Of a stretch of 10,212 bases of DNA, positions 1 through 6,583 are shown one piece after another. The DNA is from Bacillota bacterium (GTDB taxonomy: Bacteria; Bacillota; Clostridia; Lachnospirales; Lachnospiraceae), in the NCBI GenBank assembly GCA_023441145.1, contig JAEZQN010000383.1, positions 1-10,212 on the forward strand. The letters run 5' to 3'. Under the pieces are notes generated by a model. The model saw only the letters and a list, made by a program, of their open reading frames with translations. It searched no databases and was not told where the DNA came from. The first letter of the stretch is position 1. Every line of letters begins with the position of its first letter. A program made the translations under genes and the position numbers.

Positions 1-962
1 TCTTGATCCTCTCCAGTTGTTATACATACATCATATGTAGTTAAATATGGGTAAGTCTCTTTATCGTAGTACATCTCACCACATGATCCTCCATAAATGA
101 AACCAACAGCGGTTCCCGTACCTAGATCAGTTTCACCAGGCTTAATGGCACACCAACTAGGATGTATGTCTGTCTTTTTACACCAATCAACAAACTCTGA
201 GTACTTTTTCATCTCATTTAAAGTAACATAAGAAAGGTAATAATCATGTTCATCTAGGTTCTGTAATGCATCTAGTGCATCCTGATAGGTTTCTACAGGT
301 CCAAGGCTAATTGGCATACCGTCATTATCATGGGTAACTGGCCTAAAAGCATTTCCAGTAGGCCTTTTCAATAGGTTTGCATCGTATAATGTCATTTTAT
401 CTCTTTTTATTTTCCCTGCCACATTGGTAAATACACCGTCATAGCTCGATGACTGTATTATATTGATATCATAATCTCCATACCCATTCCCATCCACCAA
501 AACATCTTGACGATAATATCCTGGTAGAAATATCTCGGAATAGGTTGCCATATCCAAACTAATTCGATTCGTTGTACGATTCCCTTTGTTACCTACCGTC
601 TCTGAAGGGTTATAATAAAGGGTATCAGCTAACTTTGGCATAGCAAATATTACGAACATTACGATTGCTAAGACAGCTATCCCTACTATAGCTCCCATTT
701 TGATGAATGCTTTTCGAATCGTTTTATTTACAATCTTAATGAAGTTATAGGCTTCGTCTTCTTGAGAATCTTTCACTCCACTTTCAGATAATTTTAATTT
801 TGTATGATCACTTTCTAGGTTATCTAATCCAGGAATTTCAATCTCATTGAACAGATATTCACTAATTGCTTCGTGGCGTTCAATATCCTTTTCAACCTTT
901 TCTTTTTGACTCTCTTCTAACTGGCCGCTCTTATACATCTCTATTAATTTACGATATGTCAT
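1..962 (-). CDS. Membrane-bound anti-sigma factor, partial (C-terminus beyond left edge)
   Basis: An open frame with no stop runs from an ATG at 962 to the window edge, giving at least 320 codons; the C-terminus is missing. The N-terminus (MTYRKLIEMYKSGQLEESQ) followed by a charged helical stretch (KVEKDIERHEAISEYLF, about residues 22-38) resembles the cytoplasmic N-terminal domain of the sigma-factor-regulator family (YhdL-like anti-sigma factors of Firmicutes). A single membrane helix lies at about residues 88-108 (MGAIVGIAVLAIVMFVIFAM). A large, probably extracytoplasmic domain follows, with three Cys visible (in DWCKK, SWCAI and GSCGE). The start overlaps the sigma gene by 14 nt, and a GGAGGA ribosome site at 971-976 sits 8 nt upstream; an in-frame ATG at 968 is possible but too close to that site. 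Likely role: holds the co-transcribed ECF sigma factor inactive until a surface signal is sensed. Family assignment is from recognition of sequence style plus context; the signal is unknown. Confidence 0.8.
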   Translation of the reverse strand, partial: MTYRKLIEMYKSGQLEESQKEKVEKDIERHEAISEYLFNEIEIPGLDNLESDHTKLKLSESGVKDSQEDEAYNFIKIVNKTIRKAFIKMGAIVGIAVLAIVMFVIFAMPKLADTLYYNPSETVGNKGNRTTNRISLDMATYSEIFLPGYYRQDVLVDGNGYGDYDINIIQSSSYDGVFTNVAGKIKRDKMTLYDANLLKRPTGNAFRPVTHDNDGMPISLGPVETYQDALDALQNLDEHDYYLSYVTLNEMKKYSEFVDWCKKTDIHPSWCAIKPGETDLGTGTAVGFIYGGSCGEMYYDKETYPYLTTYDVCITTGEDQ

Positions 963-1470
963 ATCCATTCTCCTCCAAAATTAATCTCAGTTCCTTTCTC
1001 CCTCTGTAGGCAAGTATCCGCACATTCTCCGGAGTCAGTCTTAGTAAAGCTGCAATTTCCTTTTGAGATAAATCGCCATAATACTGCATTGTAAGTATCT
1101 CTCTCTTAAGATCACTTAAATGTTGAAGAGCATTATATAAGAAACGCTTACGCTCATCAGCTATCACACCTTCATGTATATCAAAGGATGAATCTTCAAA
1201 TGAATCCTGGATACTATCAAGTGGAACGTTTCTACCTTCCTTCTTCCGGTGATTGAAATATAGATTTCTTGCCACCATATATAGCCACGCTCTCATGTTC
1301 GTGTGACTATCGGCTAAAGAAAGAATTGCTTTCATAAATGTTTCCTGCATCAAGTCCTCTGCCAGATCCTTATTTCTACAAAGTGCAAATAGATATAGAT
1401 ATATTTCTTTTTGATATGTATGATAAAGCTGGCGCAATATGTATTCTTCCACATCTATCCCCTTCCTCAT
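949..1470 (-). CDS. ECF-type RNA polymerase sigma factor (sigma-70 family)
   Basis: A 173-aa protein with the two-domain layout of ECF sigma factors. Region 2 spans about residues 14-82, with the core-binding helix DLAEDLMQETFMKAI (35-49) and the -10 recognition segment around RAWLYMVARNLYFNHRKK (60-77). Region 4 spans about 110-163, with the helix-turn-helix LSQKEIAALLRLTPENVRIL (134-153). There is no region 1 or 3, as expected. It directs RNA polymerase to a small regulon, usually a cell-envelope or stress response. Its stop codon overlaps the start of the putative anti-sigma gene, implying coupled translation and stoichiometric production. The ATG at 1470 has only a weak ribosome site upstream; a GTG at codon 7 (1452) has an AGGAAGGGG 6 nt ahead and could be the true start, giving 167 aa. 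The target genes cannot be told from this window. Confidence 0.93.
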   Translation of the reverse strand: MRKGIDVEEYILRQLYHTYQKEIYLYLFALCRNKDLAEDLMQETFMKAILSLADSHTNMRAWLYMVARNLYFNHRKKEGRNVPLDSIQDSFEDSSFDIHEGVIADERKRFLYNALQHLSDLKREILTMQYYGDLSQKEIAALLRLTPENVRILAYRGRKELRLILEENGYDIS

Positions 1471-1489
1471 TTGAAGCGCTTCTATTTAT

Positions 1490-1517
1490 ATAACAGTATA
1501 CACTAGAAAATGTTACA
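1490..1517 (-). promoter_or_regulatory. Candidate ECF-type promoter of the sigma/anti-sigma operon
   Basis: On the minus strand, TGTAAC followed by ATTTT lies at 1517-1512, close to the AAC-containing -35 element typical of ECF promoters (TGAAAC/TGTAAC). Sixteen bases downstream is TGTTAT (1495-1490), about 20 bases before the ATG; this is not a clean CGTC-type -10. A TATACT at 1500-1495 overlaps but lacks a good SigA -35 at the right distance. Autoregulation is common for such operons, but here it is inference from the -35 match. Confidence 0.4.
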
Positions 1518-1651
1518 GTTTTTTATGTTTTTCTCTTTTATTATTATCGGGCTAAATGGAGGATTTCTTTTGATGCAAATTTAGAGCAAAAATGCGAAGC
1601 TTTCGCTGCATGTCGGTCATTCTTGCATTTCAATGAACTGAAACGCACTAT

Positions 1652-1684
1652 AAAAAAGCCCATGAATGAAGGCATTCTGGGCTT
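1652..1684 (-). terminator. Intrinsic terminator downstream of the EamA-type transporter gene
   Basis: Arms AAGCCCA and TGGGCTT, extended by a further AATG/CATT pairing around a small bulge, form a hairpin with a 4-base loop. On the minus strand it is followed by a run of six T (1657-1652). It lies about 40 bases past the stop of the transporter gene and separates it from the sigma factor operon. The rest of the gap (1471-1722) holds a weak 5-bp hairpin at 1594-1606 and the sigma promoter region; no gene is seen there. Confidence 0.85.
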
Positions 1685-1722
1685 GATGGGTGGAATGTTG
1701 CATTTATAATTGAAAATATGTC

Positions 1723-2634
1723 TTATTCCCCTTCTAAGATTGCAAGCATTAAAATACCCACGATAATGATGCTAATGAATAAGTACTGTTTCTTTGTCAG
1801 TTTTTCCTTTAAGAAAATTCTTGATAAGATCAAAGATACAACACATACACTTGAAAGGATTGGTGCTGCGATAGCTCCGTTTCCGCTCATTGCGTATACA
1901 TATGTCAGCTGTCCAGCTGTTTCACAAATTGCAGCTACCACTTTGTCTTTCTGCTTTGGAAGCTCGAATTTCACACGTTTCCATTTCATAAAAATAAATA
2001 AGATCAGACCCACTATTGCAAAAGTCAATTCATAGGAAACATTCGCTACTAATTCGATATTGTCTGCTGTTACGCCAACCAGTGGACTTGACTCAAGTTC
2101 TAAGAAGAAAATGTCAAGGAAACTTCCGAGAGCATCGATGATTGCGTAACAGAATGGCATAGCAAAAGCAATGATAGCTAATCTTTTCCCAAGCTTCTGT
2201 CTTCTGTTTACATCAGCACTACGTTCAGTGTAGCTAACACCGATAATACCACTTACAATTACTGCAATGGCCACCCATACTGCAGGCGCAATACGTTCAC
2301 CTAAGAAAATTACACATAAAATAGAGCACATTGCCCCAGAAGTGTTTTCAATCGGATCCGCTAAGGATTCTTCGATAAATCTGATTCCAAAGAATGAGCA
2401 TGCCATAGATAAGATGTAACACAATGACACTGGTGCGTAAGCAATTAGATTCATTGGAATATATCCAATATCTGAAGTCAGAAGAGTAAAGATTGCATGA
2501 ATTCCCATTACCGCTCCGACTAAAATGCATACTCTTAAATGATCGTATTTTCTTTCCTCATGTGATCCTCTTTTATAGAAAAGTTCTGCTAACCCCCACA
2601 ACAAGGTTGTTACTAGGGTAAAAAATAACCACAT
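1723..2634 (-). CDS. DMT superfamily (EamA-type) membrane transporter
   Basis: A 303-aa, very hydrophobic protein with about ten membrane helices arranged as two repeats, the layout of the drug/metabolite transporter superfamily. The first repeat ends with a helix pair after FLGERIAPAVWVAIAVIVSG (about 110-129); the second has the matching FLKEKLTKKQYLFISIIIVG (274-293), both being the typical end-of-EamA signature where a short basic or acidic turn precedes the last helix. The start is set at 2634 because AGGAGG lies 6 nt upstream; the longer frame reaching 2772 would run back through the rpsI terminator and into rpsI itself. It probably exports or imports a small metabolite; the substrate cannot be read from the sequence. 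It is monocistronic: a terminator lies on each side. Confidence 0.87.
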   Translation of the reverse strand: MWLFFTLVTTLLWGLAELFYKRGSHEERKYDHLRVCILVGAVMGIHAIFTLLTSDIGYIPMNLIAYAPVSLCYILSMACSFFGIRFIEESLADPIENTSGAMCSILCVIFLGERIAPAVWVAIAVIVSGIIGVSYTERSADVNRRQKLGKRLAIIAFAMPFCYAIIDALGSFLDIFFLELESSPLVGVTADNIELVANVSYELTFAIVGLILFIFMKWKRVKFELPKQKDKVVAAICETAGQLTYVYAMSGNGAIAAPILSSVCVVSLILSRIFLKEKLTKKQYLFISIIIVGILMLAILEGE

Positions 2635-2656
2635 AAAAAACCTCCTATTTTCGAAA

Positions 2657-2685
2657 TATATATGTTTTTGCATTATTCTGGGCAA
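2657..2685 (-). promoter_or_regulatory. Weak candidate promoter for the EamA-type gene
   Basis: TTGCCC (2685-2680), a 17-base spacer and TATATA (2662-2657) on the minus strand, about 23 bases before the ATG. Each box matches the SigA consensus at about 4 of 6 positions. The -35 overlaps the T-rich tail of the preceding rpsI terminator, so some expression could also come from readthrough. Confidence 0.35.
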
Positions 2686-2721
2686 AAGAAAACCCCAGAA
2701 ATACACGATTTCTGAGGTTTT
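2684..2721 (-). terminator. Intrinsic terminator of the rplM-rpsI operon
   Basis: On the minus strand AAAACCTCAGAAAT pairs with ATTTCTGGGGTTTT around a 5-base loop: 14 pairs, one of them a U-G wobble. The 3' arm ends in TTTT and continues CTTTT. It lies about 25 bases after the rpsI stop codon. Confidence 0.9.
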
Positions 2722-2746
2722 GTATACATTTTGTAGTCTCTCTTGA

Positions 2747-3139
2747 CTATCTCTTGGAGAACTGTGGAGCACGTCTCGCAGCTTTAAGACCGTATTTCTT
2801 TCTTTCCTTCATACGAGGATCTCTTGTTAAGAAACCTGCTTTCTTAAGAGCTGGACGATATTCTGCATCAACCTGTAATAATGCTCTGGAGATACCGTGT
2901 CTGATTGCACCAGCTTGGCCAGTGAATCCACCACCATGAACGTTTACTAATACGTCATATTTGTCAGTTGTCTCAGTTAAAACAAGTGGTTGTTTAACGA
3001 TTAATTTTAAAGTGTCAAGACCGAAATATTCTTCCATGTCTTTTTTGTTTATGATAATTTTACCTGTTCCAGGTACTAAATATACTCTAGCGATACTGCT
3101 TTTTCTTCTACCAGTTCCGTAAAATTTTGCCTTAGCCAC
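2747..3139 (-). CDS. rpsI: 30S ribosomal protein S9 (uS9)
   Basis: A 130-aa protein, the usual length for bacterial S9, located in the head of the small subunit, where its basic tail reaches the P-site tRNA. Recognised by the N-terminal FYGTGRRKSSIARVYLVPG, the central HGGGFTGQAGAIRHGISRAL, the RDPRMKERKKYG block and the invariant C-terminal SKR. The start codon is GTG (3139), with a GGAAGGAGG ribosome site 8 nt upstream. It follows rplM by 28 nt and shares its promoter and leader; the two proteins are almost always co-transcribed in bacteria. Confidence 0.98.
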   Translation of the reverse strand: MAKAKFYGTGRRKSSIARVYLVPGTGKIIINKKDMEEYFGLDTLKLIVKQPLVLTETTDKYDVLVNVHGGGFTGQAGAIRHGISRALLQVDAEYRPALKKAGFLTRDPRMKERKKYGLKAARRAPQFSKR

Positions 3140-3167
3140 TGTTATTTCCTCCTTCCGATTACCCTAA

Positions 3168-3602
3168 TTAATATTTGATTTCTAATACTTCTGGTTTTTG
3201 AGCTTGGTTATTGTGCTCTGCTCCAGCGTATACGTTTAATTTCTTAATCATCTGTCTTCCTAAAGGTCCCTTTGGAAGCATGCCTTTTACTGCAAGATAA
3301 ATAACATCTTCAGGCTTCTTAGCTAACATTTCTTTTAATGTAGTTTCTTTCATTCCACCTACATAATCGGAATGTTTGTAGTAAATCTTCTGATCTAATT
3401 TCTTACCAGTAACTTTGATCTTTTCAGCATTTACTACAATTACGAAATCTCCACAATCTTCGTGTGGTGTATAGATTGGTTTGTTTTTACCTCTTAAAAC
3501 TTTAGCGATCTCAGAAGAAAGACGTCCTAATGTATGTCCAGTAGCATCTACTACATACCATTTTCTTTCAATTGTTGATGGACTAGCCATAAAACTCTTC
3601 AT
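3168..3602 (-). CDS. rplM: 50S ribosomal protein L13 (uL13)
   Basis: A 144-aa protein of normal family length and an early-assembling large-subunit protein. Diagnostic stretches are RKWYVVDATGHTLGRLSSEI near the N-terminus, LRGKNKPIYTPHEDCGDFVI, the KHSDYVGGMK turn and the AVKGMLPKGPLGRQMIKKL block, followed by the AGAEHNNQAQKPE tail. The ATG at 3602 is supported by AGGAGGT about 6 nt upstream; an in-frame ATG four codons later (MASP) is less well placed. First gene of the rplM-rpsI operon, driven by a consensus SigA promoter and preceded by a structured leader. In many Firmicutes rplM directly follows truA; here degV and an unknown gene lie between. Confidence 0.98.
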   Translation of the reverse strand: MKSFMASPSTIERKWYVVDATGHTLGRLSSEIAKVLRGKNKPIYTPHEDCGDFVIVVNAEKIKVTGKKLDQKIYYKHSDYVGGMKETTLKEMLAKKPEDVIYLAVKGMLPKGPLGRQMIKKLNVYAGAEHNNQAQKPEVLEIKY

Positions 3603-3726
3603 GGTGTTACCTCCTTAAAAATTATACATCATATATCGTTTTAGTCATTTTAGTTATTTATGTTAAAATACTCTTACCGGGGCTTTGGTTTAAGTATTTT
3701 TACGCACTTTAATTAACTTGTCACAG
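3603..3726 (-). promoter_or_regulatory. rplM 5' leader with hairpin, possible L13 autoregulatory leader
   Basis: From the promoter below, the transcript should begin near 3726 and carry about 120 nt before rplM. It contains AAAATACT (3700-3693) paired with AGTATTTT (3672-3665): eight pairs enclosing a 20-base loop in which ACC and GGT can form a short upper stem. L13 leaders that bind the protein and repress the operon are known in low-GC Gram-positives, and position and size fit. I cannot confirm a match to that RNA family's consensus by eye. Confidence 0.5.
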
Positions 3727-3732
3727 TTTCTT

Positions 3733-3761
3733 ATTATATCGCAAAAGTCAATGGTTGTCAA
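3733..3761 (-). promoter_or_regulatory. Consensus SigA promoter of rplM-rpsI
   Basis: TTGACA (3761-3756), exactly 17 bases, and TATAAT (3738-3733) on the minus strand: perfect matches in both boxes with optimal spacing. This is what is expected for a highly expressed ribosomal protein operon. It predicts a start site at about 3726. Confidence 0.93.
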
Positions 3762-3808
3762 CGCATTTAGTTCGTTGTTTTTGTCATTTTTCAACTATTA
3801 AATATGTA

Positions 3809-3837
3809 TTGATTCCTAGGTATTGTTGTTTTATTAT
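3809..3837 (+). promoter_or_regulatory. Candidate SigA promoter of the degV-family gene
   Basis: TTGATT (3809-3814), a 17-base spacer and TATTAT (3832-3837), with 4 of 6 and 5 of 6 consensus matches. It would give a leader of about 60 nt. A TATAAT at 3862-3867 is a better -10 but has no recognisable -35 at the right distance. Confidence 0.45.
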
Positions 3838-3850
3838 TATATATAGTGGT

Positions 3851-3873
3851 AACTAGTAATTTATAATCTAGTT
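3851..3873 (+). repeat. Short inverted repeat upstream of degV-family gene
   Basis: AACTAG and CTAGTT, separated by 11 AT-rich bases, lie just downstream of the candidate degV promoter and upstream of its ribosome site. It could be a repressor operator or a small leader hairpin. Six-base arms in AT-rich DNA can also occur by chance. Confidence 0.35.
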
Positions 3874-3903
3874 ATAAAAACTATATAAGAAGGAGATTAC
3901 TAC

Positions 3904-4773
3904 ATGAAGCCATTTATTATTTCCGTCGACACCACTTCTGACTTACCAGAAGAATACTTGCAGGAACATACTATCCCTGTACATCCCTTACATTACATAA
4001 TCGATGAAAAAGAATACGGGAAAGAACTTGGAGAACTACCTCCACAGGATTTCTACCAGACCATGCGAGATGGTAAGATGCCAATTACCAATGCCACTAA
4101 TATCGACTACGATATTAGGTTGATGGAAGCTGCCGTAGAAGAAGGCTATGATATCATTCATCTTCCTTTTTCCTCTGCTATGAGCGCTAGCTGTGGTAAC
4201 GCGACATTAGCAGCGAATCAGGTGATGGAACGTCATCCAGACGCTAGAATCGTTGTCATCGATACTCTTACAGCAACCTCTGGTCTTGGTATCTTAGTAA
4301 GAAAAGCGGTTGCTATGAAGGAAGCAGGCAAATCCTTTGATGAGACTGTTGCATGGATTAAGGAAATGGCCCCTCATGTAGTCTGTCATTTTACTCTCCC
4401 TGATTTATTCCACATGTGGAGGGGTGGAAGGCTGAAGAAATCCACAGCCATTCTAGGAACTGCACTTAAATTACATCCAATTCTTCACGTAAACGATGCC
4501 GGTGGCTTAGCTTCTATTAAAAAGGTACGTGGACGAAAGGCTGCAATCAAGGCACTAGCGGATGGTCTTGCCCCACTATATGAAGCAGGTACCTTACCTG
4601 ATTGTGTATCCATAACACATGGGGATTGTTTGGAGGATGCAAAGCTAGTAGGAAAACAGGTGGAAGAGAAGTATGGCATCAAAGATATCTACTATTCCTA
4701 TTTAAGCCCTACTCTTGGTGCACATTCTGGCCCTAATACGTTGACTATAGGTTATATTGGTACAGTAAGATAG
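3904..4773 (+). CDS. DegV family (FakB-like) fatty-acid-binding protein
   Basis: A 289-aa protein of normal DegV length. Proteins of this family (FakB) hold a fatty acid while the FakA kinase phosphorylates it, feeding host or recycled fatty acids into phospholipid synthesis. Visible motifs, in order: SVDTTSDLP (7-15), the SSAMSAS loop (90-96; commonly SSxLSGT), MWRGGRLKK (171-179), LHPILHVNDAG (190-200) and GAHSGPN (272-278; family form GxHxGPG). The loop that usually reads T-S-x-P is TNATN here (62-66), so head-group contacts may differ. AAGGAG lies 8 nt before the ATG. It is the only confident plus-strand gene, divergent from rplM and convergent with the 310-aa gene, and ends in a strong hairpin. 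No FakA kinase gene is in the window, so lipid specificity is inferred from family alone. Confidence 0.92.
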   Translation: MKPFIISVDTTSDLPEEYLQEHTIPVHPLHYIIDEKEYGKELGELPPQDFYQTMRDGKMPITNATNIDYDIRLMEAAVEEGYDIIHLPFSSAMSASCGNATLAANQVMERHPDARIVVIDTLTATSGLGILVRKAVAMKEAGKSFDETVAWIKEMAPHVVCHFTLPDLFHMWRGGRLKKSTAILGTALKLHPILHVNDAGGLASIKKVRGRKAAIKALADGLAPLYEAGTLPDCVSITHGDCLEDAKLVGKQVEEKYGIKDIYYSYLSPTLGAHSGPNTLTIGYIGTVR

Positions 4774-4785
4774 GTAATCATGATA

Positions 4786-4824
4786 ATAGGGCTACACACT
4801 AATTATCTAGTGTCGCAGCCCTAT
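4786..4824. terminator. Shared terminator hairpin between degV and the converging operon
   Basis: ATAGGGCT pairs with AGCCCTAT (8 bp); after a small internal loop, ACACTA pairs with TAGTGT (6 bp) around a 6-base loop. On the plus strand it is followed by CTTTCTCT, a moderate U-rich tail suited to degV. On the minus strand the tail is poor, but the stem lies within 60 bases of the end of the 310-aa gene and probably also stops or stabilises that transcript. Confidence 0.8.
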
Positions 4825-4841
4825 CTTTCTCTATGATTCCA

Positions 4842-5774
4842 TTACTGTTTCCCGTTTGTTTCTGCCAATATGGAAGCAACTAACTCTTCTCTACTGACTT
4901 CGTTTTGCAGATGCTTTCCTTCTGTGACAATTTCAAACACATTCTGCTCCGGCGCCAATAATACACTTTTCATTTTTCTCAGGAAGTAGCCATCCTTCTC
5001 ATCCCGCACAACATAGAGAATCTTTTGATATTGGAGAAAATCCTTTAGAGAACGTACACCATAGGTGTTCTTTAACAGTAGTTCTAACTTAGATGGGTTG
5101 GCAAGACTTCCATAACACCCCTCAAATGCCTTGTCTAGATACTCCCATAAGCCCTCTTTTGCTTGCACTCGACTTACTGCATAGAAGGAACCCATCATTT
5201 CCACATTGGGATATAAATAACTGGTGGTACTACATGGTACTAGTAGAAGATCTCCTGACTTATCATATAGGATAATAAGATATCTTCTCTGGGCCCATAA
5301 GGCTTGCCGCCCAGTGACTTTTGATATCTGAAGAATCTTTACAAAGGCCACCACAATGAGGAAGAATCCAATGACTACAAAGAGCCACCAAAGGTTGATT
5401 CCCTTTTCTTCTAGGTCTAAATATACTTTCCCATTGCACTCAACACCATAAACTAACATTGTCTTACAGTCTTTATCTACAGACTTATGAACATACACCT
5501 TTACTTCATCATTGTATAAGGTATCATAGAAGAAGTCTGAAGCATCAAAGTCACTCCTATATTCTGGGGCTATGGTATAGATGGTTCCATCCTCCCCCAG
5601 CATATTGTGGCCTGTTCCTGTCTCTGAATTATATTCAAAATCTTGTATTTGAAAAGTCTGTTGTTTGTAAGGACTCTGTGTATACAAGAACAAGAGTATA
5701 GCAGCTACAATCAATATAATAAAAAATACTGCTAGTCCCAAACTTTTTTTCACTAATTTTCTCTTTATCACCAT
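4842..5774 (-). CDS. Unknown two-TM membrane protein (310 aa)
   Basis: I do not recognise this protein. A basic start (MVIKRKLVKK) precedes a membrane helix at about 11-31. A polar segment of about 95 residues follows (32-127; probably outside the cell, containing GEDGTIYTIAP), then a second helix at about 128-149 (LWWLFVVIGFFLIVVAFVKI), then a cytoplasmic-looking domain of about 160 residues. That last part begins with RRYLIILYDKSGDLLLVPC and ends in charged helical sequence. No catalytic motif is evident. The ATG at 5774 has GAGGGGG about 6 nt upstream. It follows truA by 41 nt with no terminator, so it is most likely the last gene of the ecf-truA operon. Base composition looks like its neighbours. 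It might sense or process something at the membrane; no function can be assigned. Confidence 0.78.
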   Translation of the reverse strand: MVIKRKLVKKSLGLAVFFIILIVAAILLFLYTQSPYKQQTFQIQDFEYNSETGTGHNMLGEDGTIYTIAPEYRSDFDASDFFYDTLYNDEVKVYVHKSVDKDCKTMLVYGVECNGKVYLDLEEKGINLWWLFVVIGFFLIVVAFVKILQISKVTGRQALWAQRRYLIILYDKSGDLLLVPCSTTSYLYPNVEMMGSFYAVSRVQAKEGLWEYLDKAFEGCYGSLANPSKLELLLKNTYGVRSLKDFLQYQKILYVVRDEKDGYFLRKMKSVLLAPEQNVFEIVTEGKHLQNEVSREELVASILAETNGKQ

Positions 5775-5815
5775 AACATCCCCCTCTTTTGCTTATTTCT
5801 AGCTTTAATGCTCCC

Positions 5816-6571
5816 CTAAGATTCTTTATTAAGCTCCTCATAATCAATCTGAAGTAAGCTTAATCCACAGGCAGGTGCCGTTGGTCCGGCTATCTCACGG
5901 TCCTTGGCCTGAAGAATCATTTGTATCTCATCGGGTTCTTTCATCCCTAACCCGACCTGTATTAAGGTACCTGCAATAATTCTCACCATATTATATAAAA
6001 ACCCATTTCCCCTAATGGTTATGATGACTTCTTGCATGTCCTTAGTGATATCCACGGAATATATTGTTCGAACCGTTTCCTTAGCTTGGGTATGAATAGA
6101 GCAAAAGCTCTTAAAATCATGCTCTCCAACGAAATAATTGGCTGCTCTCTGCATCTTAGCCACATCTAAACCATAATAGACAAAATGAGCATAGAGACGC
6201 TTCATAGGATTTGGAAATTGACTATTTACAATGCGATACTGATAGGTCTTACTGCATTGCACTTTTCGTGGGTGAAAATCCAAAGGCACTTCACAGGATG
6301 CTTGAATGCGAATATCCTCTGGTAGCCTTTGATTTAATGCGTAGGAAAACTTCTCTCCTGGAATTCTAGACTCTGTATCAAAAACAGCTACATTCCCCAT
6401 GGCATGTACACCTGAATCCGTACGACTAGCCCCAATGACAGAAATCGGTTCGCCAAGAAGATTTGTGAGAGCATCATTTAGAATACCCTCTATGGTTACT
6501 ACATTCGGCTGCACCTGCCAGCCACAATAGGCAGTTCCATCGTAAGCCACTATTAACTTCACACGCTTCAT
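5816..6571 (-). CDS. truA: tRNA pseudouridine synthase A (positions 38-40)
   Basis: A 251-aa cytoplasmic enzyme that isomerises uridine to pseudouridine at positions 38, 39 and 40 of the tRNA anticodon arm. The N-terminal AYDGTAYCGWQ (9-19) and the catalytic motif SRTDSGVHA (49-57), with the nucleophile Asp52, are intact. The C-terminal half carries the family's EHDFKSFCS and GNGFLYNMVRIIAGTL stretches. Length is normal. AGGAGG lies 7 nt before the ATG, and the gap to ecfT is only 12 nt, so it is co-transcribed with the ECF transporter genes, an arrangement common in Firmicutes. Confidence 0.97.
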   Translation of the reverse strand: MKRVKLIVAYDGTAYCGWQVQPNVVTIEGILNDALTNLLGEPISVIGASRTDSGVHAMGNVAVFDTESRIPGEKFSYALNQRLPEDIRIQASCEVPLDFHPRKVQCSKTYQYRIVNSQFPNPMKRLYAHFVYYGLDVAKMQRAANYFVGEHDFKSFCSIHTQAKETVRTIYSVDITKDMQEVIITIRGNGFLYNMVRIIAGTLIQVGLGMKEPDEIQMILQAKDREIAGPTAPACGLSLLQIDYEELNKES

Positions 6572-6583
6572 TTTCTCTACCTC

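Noticed and set aside
1594..1606. Small hairpin GCGAA/TTCGC followed on the minus strand by ATTTTT, as a second terminator
   Set aside because: Only five pairs with a three-base loop; the stronger hairpin at 1652-1684 already explains termination.
1718..2035. Plus-strand 105-codon frame opposite the transporter gene
   Set aside because: A shadow of the hydrophobic coding sequence on the other strand; no ribosome site and no recognisable domain.
2635..2772. N-terminal extension of the EamA-type gene beginning at 2772
   Set aside because: It overlaps the end of rpsI and runs through the operon terminator; a strong AGGAGG site directly supports the start at 2634.
4485..4682. Minus-strand frame inside the degV-family gene
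   Set aside because: Antisense shadow of a well-supported plus-strand gene with intact family motifs.
5635..5847. Minus-strand 70-codon frame between truA and the 310-aa gene
   Set aside because: It overlaps both genes in another frame, has no convincing ribosome site, and its translation does not look like a protein of either neighbour.
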